In this document: piece after piece, positions 11,690 to 21,301 of the stretch
Position numbering within the stretch: position 1 is the stretch's first letter
Layout of the letters: the number at the start of each line of letters is the position of its first letter
NCBI GenBank assembly: GCA_029721435.1
Contig: CM056581.1
Location: 71,906,712-71,970,711, forward strand
DNA: 64,000 nucleotides
Direction: 5' to 3'
Source: Gymnothorax reevesii
Lineage: Eukaryota > Chordata > Actinopteri > Anguilliformes > Muraenidae
The notes under the pieces: model-generated
Told to the model about the DNA's origin: nothing
The model's database searches: none
The model's input: only the letters and a program-made list of their open reading frames with translations
Made by a program: the position numbers and the translations under genes

Positions 11690-12341
11690 TCCGTGCACTT
11701 CACCTACATCAGAAACTTCTTTCAGAGAGTGAGTGAGGCAAAGCTGACTATCAACCTTGTTAAAAGTGACTTTTTTAAAGCTACGGTTGTTTACTTAGGT
11801 CATATTGTAGGACAGGGTCAAGTCAAACCAATTGATGCAAAAGTAAAAGTTATCACTGAATTTCCTGAGCCTACAACTAAAAGACAGCAAATGAGATTTC
11901 TAGGGATGGCTGGCTACGACAGAAAATTCTGGAAGAATTTCTCTATCATCTCTGAACGTTTGACCAATTTACTGAAGAAAAATGCAAAAATCAAGTTGGC
12001 GGTTGATGCCAGTGACATTGGTGCAGGCGCAGTCTTACTGCAAGAAGACACTGATGGAGTAGACCATCCTGTTTGTTAAACATCAGAAAAACTACTCAAC
12101 AATTGAAAAAGAATGTTTGGCACTTGTTTTGGCTTTACAACATTTTGAAGTCTATTTAACTTGTTCAGCTACTTCCATCAAGGTCTTCAGTGATCACAAT
12201 CCCCTCACATTCTTGCACAAGATCAAAAACAAGAATCAAAGATTACGGAGATGGAGTTTACTTTTGCAAGAGTATGATTTGGATATTTCTCACATCAGGG
12301 GAAAAGATAATGATATCCCAGATACACTTTCACGCATGTAA
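11690..12341 (+). pseudogene. Gmr1-like RT thumb and RNase H, copy 1
   Basis: Continuation of the element broken at 2057. The first frame (to 12079) contains FTYIRNFFQRVSEAKLTIN, VYLGHIVGQGQVKPI and the FLGMAGYDRKF segment, that is, the RT thumb/connection, then LAVDASDIGAGAVLLQE, the first RNase H catalytic block. A frameshift near 12070 moves the rest to the frame ending at 12341, which contains IKVFSDHNPLTFLHK (catalytic Asp) and the terminal DISHIRGKDNDIPDTLSRM. The YxDD palm segment expected between this and the 5' fragment was not seen. The stop at 12341 is the natural end of pol, shortly before the LTR. Confidence 0.82.
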
Positions 12342-12531
12342 TTTTATTTCTTTATTTGATTGTGAAAAATGTAATTTTACTTTTCTATTTGACTGTGAAA
12401 ATTACATTGTTTGTTATGTATATGATTGTTATAATGAACAATGACGCTTTCGTCTAAAGTTCAAAATTATACTGATTATAAAACTATTAATTTTAACAAA
12501 AGAAGGCTTTTAGCAAACCATTCTTTTATGA

Positions 12532-12542
12532 AAGAGGGTAGG
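12532..12542 (+). other. Polypurine tract before the 3' LTR
   Basis: AAAGAGGGTAGG abuts the TGTTATG start of the LTR, the expected place for the plus-strand primer. Confidence 0.65.
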
Positions 12543-12981
12543 TGTTATGTCTGAGTATTTTTTGTACAGCCTTATATTTCATTTGTAAATGGAGATTTAT
12601 TACATGCTGTTTTGCTGCCTTGCTGGTCAGCTATATTTATTTTGTTCATTTGGCACCCTCTGGTGGTGTGTCTGTAAAACATAATCTGATGGAGTATCTC
12701 ACTTCTGTGTAAAGGACTAGTGCTTTCTAGAAGCTTCTGGCACCTTCCTGCCTGGAGGGGGCGCCTGTGGATCTTTCCAGAATGTTGCTAGTCTATATAA
12801 ATGCTGTGATTTTAAGCAGAGCAGAGCAGTGCAGAAGCAGAGATTTTGTTAATTAGTGGCATTAGAGTGTTATTAGTGAAATAAACCGGTTTCTTTTTTT
12901 GTAGAAGTTTTTGTTGAAGAATAAATTAGTTTAGTTGTCATTGCTGCTTTTCTTTGTGTTGATTTTTTCCAAGTCATAACA
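12543..12981 (+). repeat. 3' LTR of Gmr1-like copy 1 (439 bp)
   Basis: Bounded by TGTTATG and CATAACA, a perfect 7-bp inverted terminal repeat with TG/CA ends. It contains a TATATAAAT box at about 12794, AATAAA at about 12881 and about 12920, and T-rich sequence after them. The 5' LTR is outside the window. The sequence differs from the LTR of copy 2, so the two elements are different subfamilies. Confidence 0.85.
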
Positions 12982-13021
12982 ATATACAATCATTGGCTTT
13001 TGCCCTGTACAAACATAAACC

Positions 13022-14027
13022 TCAAAGTCTTGTGAGGATAGAACCAGAGCCAATGGAGAACGGGTTGTTGAAGTCAGGTGATTTGAGCATGGGGAAGTGA
13101 CACAACAGAGACTTCAGGCAATCGAAGGCTCTTTGGCATCCTTCATCCCAAGCGAACTTTACGCCTTTCTTCAGTTGGTTAGTGAGACTGAGAGCAATCT
13201 CAGCAAAGTTCTTGCAGAACTTGTGGTAGCACCTGATCATTCCAAGGAAGTGGCGCAAAGCTTTTTTGTTGTCAGGAACTGGAAAGTCCATGATGGCCTG
13301 GACTTTAGCATTTATGGGTGCCACCTTACCCTGGCTTATGAGGTAGCCAAGATACGTGACAGTAGCACAACCAAAGTCACTCTTGTTCAGGTTAACAGTC
13401 AGTTTACCTGGGTCTAGCGCTGGAACAACGTCTCTACATCTTTCAGATGTTCTTCCCAGGAGTCACTCCATGTGATCAAGTCGTCGATGTACGCACCCGT
13501 GTGTGGCAATCCGGCGATTGTAGACTGTATCATCCTTTGGAACGTGGCTGAGGCATTTTTCATGCCAAAGGGTAGGACTTCATACTGGTACAACCCAGAT
13601 GGTGTGGCAAAAGCAGAGATGCTCTTGGCCCTCTCAGTTAAAGGCACACACCAATAACCCTTCAATAAATCAATGTTGGTCAGAACTTTGCTTGCCCTAC
13701 TCTATCGATACAATCATCAATCCTAGGTATTGGAAACACATCAGTTCTAGTTACAGCATTGACTTTGCGATAATCTGTACAGAATCTAGTACTTCCATCA
13801 GGTTTTGGAACTAGCACACAGGGTGAACTCCAATCTGAGATGGAGGATCTGATAATATCATGTTCTAACATGGACTCAGCCTCTTTCTCAGAAATCTTTC
13901 TCTTTTCAGTATTCATCCAGTACGAATTATGTTTTATTGGTTTTGCATCACCAACATCAACATCATGAGAGGCTATAGAAACTCTCTTTGGAACATCAGG
14001 AAATAGTTCTTTATATTTCTTGATCAA
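13022..14027 (-). pseudogene. Gmr1-like reverse transcriptase, copy 2
   Basis: Three minus-strand frames make up most of an RT domain. 14027-13680 covers the fingers (SDWSSPCVLVPKPDGS, TDYRKVNAV, PIPRIDDCIDRVG). 13665-13414 covers the palm (KGYWCVPLTERAKSISAF, LPFGMKNASATFQRMI and the catalytic box AYIDDLITWS). 13324-13022 covers the thumb (APINAKVQAIMDFPVP, LRHFLGMIRCYHKFCKNF). A small gap with a frameshift separates the first two pieces, and another lies between 13414 and 13324. The enzyme would copy element RNA to DNA. The domain ends abruptly at 13022, where the RNase H region should begin, marking a truncation point. Confidence 0.85.
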
Positions 14028-14273
14028 CCTCTCAAACTGATCTTTCTGTGAGGGTTATAAGTGCTGAAGTTTTACATCAAGATTTTGCAACACTTCAGAA
14101 TTTGACAATTTACATGAAAGAACTTCAGCTTTAATTCTAGGTTCATCATCTTGAAACTCCCCCTCATCTTCACACGTCTCGACCATAAGAGAATCTGAAG
14201 TGACAGCTGCAACCCTAGCATTCCTATCATGATAAGGCTTCAGCATGTCAATGTGACACAACCGTTTTGGCTT

Positions 14274-15252
14274 TCACCTATCTGGAGTCTTCACAATGTA
14301 ATTGAGATCGAGTTTTGTCAGAATTTCATACGGACCATGAAATCTAGCCTGCAATGGATTGGACGGCAAGGGAAACAACACAAGGACCTTGTCTCCTGGT
14401 TTAAACTCACAGCTTCCAGCCTTATGATCATACCAAGTTTTCATTTTTCCCTGACTTGATCTCAAGTTCTCTTTGGCTAGGTCACAAGCAGCACGCAATC
14501 TTTCCTTGAACTTGCTAACATAGTCTAACAGACTGATATGCAGTTCTTTCTCTTGCCATTGTTCACTCAACAATAGCAAAGGTCCTCTCACTTCATGGCC
14601 AAACTCTAGCTCAAATGGTCAGAATCCAGTAGACTCCTGCATTGCTTCTCGAGCTGCAAACAGCAGCAAATGAACACCTTCATCCCAGTCTTTCTCATGG
14701 TCATAACAATAAGTCCTCATCATTGTCTTGAGAGTGGAATGAAACTGCTCTAAGGCACCCTGACTCTCTGGATGATAGGCACTGGAAGGAATCTGCTTCG
14801 CACCTAGTTCACACACAACCTGCTGAAACAATCCGGTAGTGAAATTGCTACCTTTGTCTGACTGAATTTCCCTGGGAAGGCGAAACAACGTGAAGAACTT
14901 TATCAGAGCCTTCGAGATTGCAGTTGCCTTGATGTTACGTAGAGGTATGGCTTCAGGGAATCTAGTAGATGCACACGATTGCCAACAAATGCTGATTTCC
15001 AGGTCTAGTCTTGAGTAATGGACCAACACAATCAATGATGACCTTGGAGAAGGGCTCCCCAAATGCTGGGATAGGCTGCAATGGAGCTACAGGTGGGTCT
15101 AACTGGTGTTTTCTAACTACCTGACAAGTGTGACAGATTTTACAAAAGTTGGAAATATCTTTCCGAAGTCCAGGCCAGAAGAATTGTTTCAAGATCTTGT
15201 CAACAGTCTTGTTGACACCAAGATGACCACCTAAAGGTAAACTATGAGCCAT
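14274..15252 (-). pseudogene. Gmr1-like integrase, copy 2
   Basis: A minus-strand integrase in pieces. 15252-14962 holds the zinc module (GGHLGVNKT, CKICHTC) and the first catalytic Asp (VIIDCVGPL). After a frameshift near 14980, 15062-14619 holds STRFPEAIPLRN, the second Asp (QSDKGSNF) and the Glu in SQGALEQFHSTLK. 14591-14274 holds the C-terminal segment (QGKMKTWYDHKA, FKPGDKVLVLF, FHGPYEIL). The residues correspond one for one to those of the plus-strand copy. A further frame continues to about 14055 (CHIDMLKPYHDRN), the linker toward RT. The breaks show it is inactive. Confidence 0.85.
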
Positions 15253-15276
15253 TGTTAAGATCTCATTCCTGTGGAC

Positions 15277-15480
15277 CAGGGGTCCCCAATCTATCCCCGA
15301 AAGGGCCAGTGTGGGTGCAGGCTTTTACTGCAACCAAGCAATTACACACCTGATGCTTCTAATCAACTCTTGGACTCTTTGTTCATAAGCTTGATTAGTA
15401 GCATGAGGTCTGTAGCTGCTTAGTTGCAATGAAAGCCTGCAACCACACCGGCCCTTTCTGGGTAAGATTGGGGACCCCTG
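15277..15480. mobile_element. hAT-type MITE (204 bp) with 8-bp target duplication
   Basis: CAGGGGTCCCCAAT at the left and ATTGGGGACCCCTG at the right are exact inverted repeats. The flanks CTGTGGAC (15269-15276) and CTGTAGAC (15481-15488) are an 8-bp duplication with one mismatch. A degraded relative is at about 59140-59255. Confidence 0.88.
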
Positions 15481-15995
15481 CTGTAGACCTTCAGAACAAC
15501 AATTTGCTTGACCACTGCCCAATCTGCATTGGCAGGGATATCAGGAGGGCGCCACTTCCGCATCAACACACCATCCTTGAGATATTACCCAACTGGAACT
15601 GCGTCTATTTCTTCATCAGGAAGGGCTCTCTTCTTTAGTACACAAATTTCAGGATCATTAGTTTGCTCCTGAATCGACCGCTTTTTGGACAGAGACAAGT
15701 TTCCAGGCACATCAGAATCACCAGACCCATCTGGCTAGCTGAACAGAGAACTGATAAACGTGTCTGATACGTCCTCAAACGGAGAAACCACAGTAGGCTG
15801 AACAGAGTCATGAGGCGAACCACCTGAATCATGACGATTCGATGTGCTGGACGGCACCACATCATCTTCTTCTTGACCCTTCTTGGCCACAGCACAGGTC
15901 ACTGCACAGGAAGCATACAAGGATCACCATCGCCATCTTCAGTGCTGGGCTGTGAAGTAAGATGAACAGGGGGAACTACATTGCCCCCAGCAAGG

Positions 15996-16523
15996 TCATT
16001 GCCTAGCAACAGAGAAACACCCTTGATAGGTAGACTGGACATAAGCCCCACCATTACCTTCTGAAACTAAATCTAACTTCAAGGATACAGAGCACAGGGG
16101 TACAGATACAGTCCTCCCTTCAATACCTTGTACAAGTATGAAATCCCCATAAGCTGTCTCATCTCGTGACTCCAAGGAGTCCATCAACAAAAGTGACTGA
16201 GAAGCTCCGGTATCCCTTAGGATATATATGGGGACAGGAGGAGAATGCTCATTCAGAGCCACAAATCCCTCTGACACAAATGGAAGAAATTCCTCCCTCA
16301 CAACGTCACCAGTATCAGGCATCTTAACCCAACAAAGAGCAGGCAATTTTGCAGATTGGTCATCTACTACAGGGGTTTCTAACCTTGTCTTCACAAAGGC
16401 ATTGGGTTTGGTATCCTTTTCTTTTTCTTTCTTAGCTTTAAGGAACCAACAGTTAGTTGTAACATGACCAGATTTCTTGCAATAAATGCAAACTAGTCCA
16501 CTTTTGTCACTGTCAGCTTTCAC
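15996..16523 (-). pseudogene. Gmr1-like Gag zinc knuckle and aspartic protease
   Basis: This 175-codon minus-strand frame starts with a nucleocapsid-type CCHC knuckle (CIYCKKSGHVTTNC, residues 12-25), followed by a Lys-rich linker. A retropepsin-like protease follows, with the active-site triad in ILRDTGASQSLLL at residues about 101-113. The protease would cut the Gag-Pol polyprotein in element particles. The frame is open to 15996, and downstream sequence to 15640 is low in recognisable motifs (acidic, Ser-rich) before the MITE. The start methionine at 16523 is not a real start; the frame belongs to a longer gag. Confidence 0.82.
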
Positions 16524-16529
16524 ACTTTG

Positions 16530-17450
16530 ATCAGACCTGTCACTGGATCTCTGAGCATCATCACCAGATTTGTCTTTGTCTTTGGGTGAGCAATATTGGG
16601 TATGACCGTTACCTTTCTTCTGAAATTGGAACCATCTATTTTAACTGCTAGACTGAAATTTGGACTTGGATGTGAGAACATATTCGTCTGCAAATTTGGC
16701 AGCTGATTGCAAATTCAGTGCTTTCTTCTCATTCAGGTCGGTCTTAATATCATCCTAAACACAGTCCTTGAATTCTTCAACTAACATCATCTCTTTTAAT
16801 GACTTGAAATCATCCTTGACCTCCACAGAAGTACACCAGCGCTCAAAGCAAACCTACTTCTCATTACCAAATTCCAAATAAGTCCGATTGTTTGATTTCT
16901 TCAGACCTCTGAATTTCTGTCAGTAAGCCTCTGGAACCAACTTATAAGCTCTCAAAATAACCTTTTTCACAACTTCATAATCAGAGAATTCATCTGCAGA
17001 CAAAGCCAAATAGGCTTGTTGAGTTTCACCCTTGAGGACAGTTTGCAACATCAGGGGCCAGTGTTCCTTTGGCCGCTAACAACTCTTAGCTACCTTCTCG
17101 AAGCACTGGAAATAATTATCAACCTCCTTCTCCGAGAAAGGAGGCACCAGCTTTACCTCCTGGCTAGCACAAAATTTGTTGTCAACTTCCATTTTGATTT
17201 TTAGTTGCTCCATTTGGAGCCTTTCTTCTCTATCTAACTTCTGTAAATCAAAATCTCTCCATCTCTTTCTCTCTCTTTCTGCCTTTTCCTCTTTCTCTCC
17301 CTCAAATTCTCTTTCCTCTCTTTCTTTTTTCTCCTCTCTTGCAATTTTTTTCTTACTCAAACTGCCTTTGTTTTTTTTCCCCTCCCTTTCTTTCTCTCTT
17401 TCTGCTCTCTCAAATTCTCTTTGTTCTTCTTCTCTTTCAATCTCTAGCAT
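16530..17450 (-). pseudogene. Gmr1-like Gag N-terminal and capsid region
   Basis: 17450-17076 encodes an extremely charged Glu/Lys/Arg-rich coiled coil followed by LVPPFSEKEVDNYFQCFEKVA, a signature seen at the start of the capsid of fish gypsy Gag proteins. Similarity continues in other frames to 16530 (LNFNLQSAAKFADEY-like and SDQSVKADSDKSG-like segments), with stops and frameshifts at about 17080, 16930, 16760 and 16640. The opposite strand therefore shows a Ser/Leu/Phe-rich open frame, which is only the shadow of this coiled coil. Gag would form the element's particle. Confidence 0.72.
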
Positions 17451-17789
17451 TTTTAAGGTCCATTTCTACATTTGGATTTTCCCTTGGAAACGGTTCCAGA
17501 TCTCCTGGTACAAACACATTTTCATTAATGTAATATTCAACAATCTCTCCCACCAGTCTTGCTTTTTGCATGGCTGGTTTTACCTCTGTCAGCTCTAATT
17601 GTCTGCATATTTCTAGCAGTTCTGTTTTTTTAAAGACTTCAAAACCTCTACGGTTGGTGATGCCAAGAAATAATCCATTGCTGTTGATCTGTCATATATA
17701 ATATATATATACATACAGGAAAAAAAAAATACAATTTGAAATGTTAGATTTTCAATAAATGACTCACTCAATGGTCTATCCCGAACTTG

Positions 17790-18242
17790 TGTTATGGCCC
17801 CAATTTGTTACGGCAAATCGGACAGCAAGGGATGACAGACAAAAGTTTAAAACTTGAACAGATTTAATAAAATAAAGCACTGAACAGGATTGAAAATATG
17901 AAAAAAATTAGATAGTTACAGAGATGGGGTTGCTTTCTGCGATGTTCTGGGACAGGAAAATGTTCCAACACTGGCAAAAATCCGCAAAAAGCTTCACAGG
18001 TCTTGAAAAGAGTGACATGTCTGGTCAAATGTATCCTTCTCCTTGCAATTTCTCCTACTACTTTACTCTCTCAATTTTCCTCCTTATATACTCTTTTGCA
18101 GCCCCCTTCCACCTTCCAGACTTTTTTCAATTCTCTGGGACGTCCCCTCTTAGACATGACCAGGACATGCCCAAAACCTAGCTCCAGACTGGCAAAACAA
18201 AAAGTCACTGCTGCCCATCTAGTGGCTTTTTTTCACATTACA
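17790..18242 (-). repeat. 5' LTR of Gmr1-like copy 2 (453 bp)
   Basis: On the plus strand it runs from TGTTATGGCCCC to TTTCACATTACA. The same LTR family occurs alone at 56444-56939 with target duplications at exactly these ends, which fixes the boundaries. The minus-strand reading is TGTAATGTG...CCATAACA. The next minus-strand bases (CAAGTTCGGGATAGACC) would be the primer-binding region; I cannot assign the tRNA. Confidence 0.83.
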
Positions 18243-18243
18243 T

Positions 18244-18940
18244 GAGCTTAAAGCCTCAAACAAGCCTGTTTTCATGAAAGTGCGTATAGCCAGAGTTTCA
18301 GCACTCTAGCTCTCTTCCTTCCGAAGATAGCAGCAAATTCACTCTAATTCAGTCATATAGTCACATTTCTCTCATGTTTGTCACTTTCTCACCGAGTTAC
18401 AAACAGAATGAACTGTTTTGACATGCAGACCTAAAAAAAGGCAAGTTTTAAAAAAAAGTGCATATCTTCCCTTCAGTACCTCATATTCACTTACAAATGG
18501 CCATACATGCACATTGGACCAATCGATGCCATATATGCATCGCACTGTGATCTGAAGCACGTCCCAGGCCAAATATACGCACAGATTCTAGTTCTGAGCT
18601 TAAAACCTCAAAGAAGCGTGTTTTCATGAAAGAGCAAATAGCCGCAGTTTCAGTGCTCTAGCTCGCTTCCTTCAGGAGACAGCAGCAAATTCACTCTCAT
18701 TAAGTCATATAGTCACATTTCTCTCATGTTTGTCATTTTCTCACCAAGTTACAAACAGAATGAACTGTTATGACAAGCAGACCTAAAAAAACGCAAGTTT
18801 TTATAAAAGTGCATATCTTCCCTTCAGTAGTTCATATTCACTTAAAAACGGCCATACATGCACATTGGACCAATCGATGCCATATATGCATTGCACAGTG
18901 ATCTGAAGCCCGTCCCAGGCCAGATACTACCACACATGAT
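18244..18940. repeat. Two-copy tandem repeat, unit about 352 bp
   Basis: GAGCTTAAAGCCTCAAA at 18244 recurs as GAGCTTAAAACCTCAAA at 18596, and the two units align along their length with scattered differences. The array abuts the LTR of copy 2. No coding content is seen. From 18941 to 19340 I see nothing assignable. Confidence 0.85.
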
Positions 18941-19684
18941 ACTGGGCATTTCACATCTCGTTCAACTGAATGATGGATCTCTGTGCCAAAGAAGTGATTC
19001 AGTGTCATACCGAGGTAGACTTGACACACACTGTAATTATTTTTAGTCATACAAATTCCTGAGAGTTACTAGAATACCATATTTCTACCATATACTACCA
19101 TATCCAGTTTCAGAACAAATATAGGGATAATTTTCACCTTATTGTCCTTTAAACATGATGCCTTGGGTTCTGTATCAACAGGCAACTTTACAATTGACTT
19201 TCAAGGGAGATGGAATGCAAGAAATGCTCATATTCCAAAACAAATAAAAAGGGCTGCTTCAGTTTGTATTGCCAGTCTGAGAATCTTCCCAGGCTCCTTT
19301 CAATATCCATAATACATGGATACGGGTGAATGTGCAGTCAGGGGCCACATTTATCATTGTGGATACACCTTTTTTCCACCGTTTTTTGGGTATGCACTTT
19401 TCTCCGCCAAATTTGGGATCTATCAAACCCAAACCTGACGGGAAAAAGTTTGGTCATTTATACTCTTTCTGACAATGGCGTGCCATGATTTACACCATTT
19501 TTGAAGAAAAGGAGGAATTGGTGACGCAGCTGCTGAGTCACAGAATTGCAGTGTGCGAGGGAGAGAAGATCGTGGATTATAGCCGATCTAAAAAAAAAAA
19601 AATCAATCAAAGCCATTAAGGAAATATTCTGAAATGTCGCACATGCGTGATTGTCATACCCCTTATATATACTATCTATATATA

Positions 19685-21301
19685 TACTCAACAAAAATGT
19701 AAACGCAACACTTTTGTTTTTGCTCCCATTTGTCATGAGATGGACTCAAATATCTATAATTCATTCCAGATACACAATATTACCATTTCTCTCAAACATT
19801 GTTCACAAATCTGTCTAAATGTGTGATAGTGAGCACTTTTGCTTTGCTGAGACAATCCATCCCACCTCACAGGTGTGCCACATCAAGATGCTCATCAGAC
19901 ACCATGATTAGTGCACAGGTGTACCTTAGACTGTCCACAATAAAAGGCCACCCTGAAATGTGCAGTTTTTGCTTTATTGGGGGTCTGGGGACTCAGAACC
20001 AGTCAGTATGTGGTGTGACCACCATTTGCCTCATGCAGTGCAACACATCTTATTCGCATAGAGTTAATCAGATTGTCAATTGTGGCCTGTGGAATGTTGG
20101 TCCACTCCTCTTCAATGGCTGTGCGAAGTTGCTGGATATTAGTGGGAACTGGTACGCACAGTCGTATACGCCGGTCAAACACATCCCAAACATGCTCAAT
20201 GGGTGACATGTCCGGTGAGTATGCTGGCCATGCAAGAACTGGCACATTTTCAGCTTCCAAGAATTGTGTACAGATCCTTGTAACATGGGGCCGTGCATTA
20301 TCTTGCAGAAACATGAGGTGATGTTCATGGATGTATGGCACAACAATGGGCCTCAGGATCTCATCACAGTATCTCTGTGCATTCAAAATGCCATCAATAA
20401 AATGCACCTGTGTTCTTCATCCATAACAGATGCCTGCCCATACCATAACCCCACTACCACCATGGGCCACTCGATCCACAACATTGACATCAGCAAAGCG
20501 CTCACCCACACGACGCCACACACGCTGCCTTGAACAATGTAAACCGAGATTCATCTGTGAAGAGAACACCTCTCCAACGTGCCAGACGCCGTCGAATGTG
20601 AGCATTTGCCCACTCAAGTCTGTTACGGCGACGATCTGGAGTCAGGTTAAGACCCCGATGAGGACGACAAGCATGCAGTTGAGCTTCCCTGAGACGGTTT
20701 CTGACAGTTTGCAGAAATTCTTTGGTTATGCAAACCAATTGTTTCAGCTGCTGTCTGAGTAGCTGGTCTCAGACGATCTTGGAGGCGAACCTGCTGGATG
20801 TGGAGGTCCTGGGCTGGTGTGGTTACACGTGGTCTGCGGTTGTGAGGCCGGTTGGATGTACTGCCATATTCTCTGAAAGGCCTTTGGAGACGGCTTATGG
20901 TGGAGAAATGAACATTCAATGCCAGAGCAACAGATCTGGTTGACATTCCTGCTGTCAGCATGCCAATTGCACGCTCCCTCAATGCTTGCGCCATCTGTGG
21001 CATTTTGCTGTGAGACAAAACTGCACATTTCAGAGTGGCCTTTTATTGTGGGCAGTATAAGGTGCACCTGTGCACTAATCATGGTTTCTGATGAGCATCT
21101 TGATGTGGCACACCTGTGAGGTGGGATGGATTGTCTCAGCATAGCAAAAGTGCTCACTATCACACATTTAGACAGATTTGTGAACAATGTTTGAGAGAAA
21201 CGGTAATATTGTGTATCTGGAATGAATTATAGATCTTTGAGTCCATCTCATGACAAATGGGAGCAAAAACAAAAGTGTTGTGTTTATATTTTTGTTGAGT
21301 G
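19685..21301 (-). mobile_element. Tc1/mariner element, family with ACTCAACAAAAAT ends
   Basis: The left end ACTCAACAAAAATGTAAACG and right end ATATTTTTGTTGAGTG are inverted repeats, which continue inward for well over 100 bp (for example ACAAATCTGTCTAAATGTGT and its reverse complement). TA flanks the right end (21302-21303) and probably the left (19683-19684). The transposase lies on the minus strand. Confidence 0.87.
20003..21018 (-). pseudogene. Tc1-like transposase (DD34E type), frameshifted
   Basis: The minus strand starts near MPQMAQALRERAIGM (from 21018), with a helix-turn-helix (MSTRSVALALNVHFSTISRL) and a GRPR-like basic hook (NRRPRVTTPAQD). After frame changes at about 20740 and 20500, 20738-20502 holds VRNRLREAQLHACRPHRG and the first catalytic Asp in VLFTDESRF. 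20407-20003 holds the second Asp (LQDNARPHVT) and the Glu block (YSPDMSPIEHVWD), and ends at a natural stop. All three catalytic residues survive, but at least two frameshifts prevent a single protein. The enzyme would cut and paste the element at TA sites. Confidence 0.87.

Larger units (their letters stand above)
1..12981 (+). mobile_element. Gmr1-like Ty3/gypsy LTR retrotransposon, copy 1, disrupted and 5'-incomplete
   Basis: Pieces of one plus-strand retrotransposon occur in the order integrase (222-1592), RT fingers/palm (1748-2057), then, after about 9.6 kb of foreign insertions, RT thumb and RNase H (about 11690-12341), a purine-rich tract and a 3' LTR (12543-12981). Integrase upstream of RT is the reverse of the usual Ty3/gypsy order and is the known hallmark of the Gmr1 group of fish elements. 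Gag, protease and the 5' LTR would lie before position 1. The central RT part, including the catalytic YxDD box, was not found, so the copy is dead. The minus-strand element at 13022-18242 has the same architecture, which supports the assignment. Confidence 0.85.
13022..18242 (-). mobile_element. Gmr1-like Ty3/gypsy retrotransposon, copy 2, 3'-truncated
   Basis: On the minus strand the order is 5' LTR (18242-17790), gag coiled coil (17450-17076), zinc knuckle and protease (16523-15996), integrase (15252-14274) and RT (14027-13022). RNase H and the 3' LTR are missing beyond 13022. The order integrase-then-RT is the Gmr1 arrangement. An hAT MITE (15277-15480) interrupts the region before integrase. 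Several frameshifts and stops mean it is inactive. Confidence 0.87.

Noticed and set aside
17176..17598. 140-codon plus-strand frame rich in Ser, Leu and Phe, resembling a membrane protein
   Set aside because: It is the antisense of the Glu/Lys/Arg-rich Gag coiled coil of the minus-strand Gmr1-like element.
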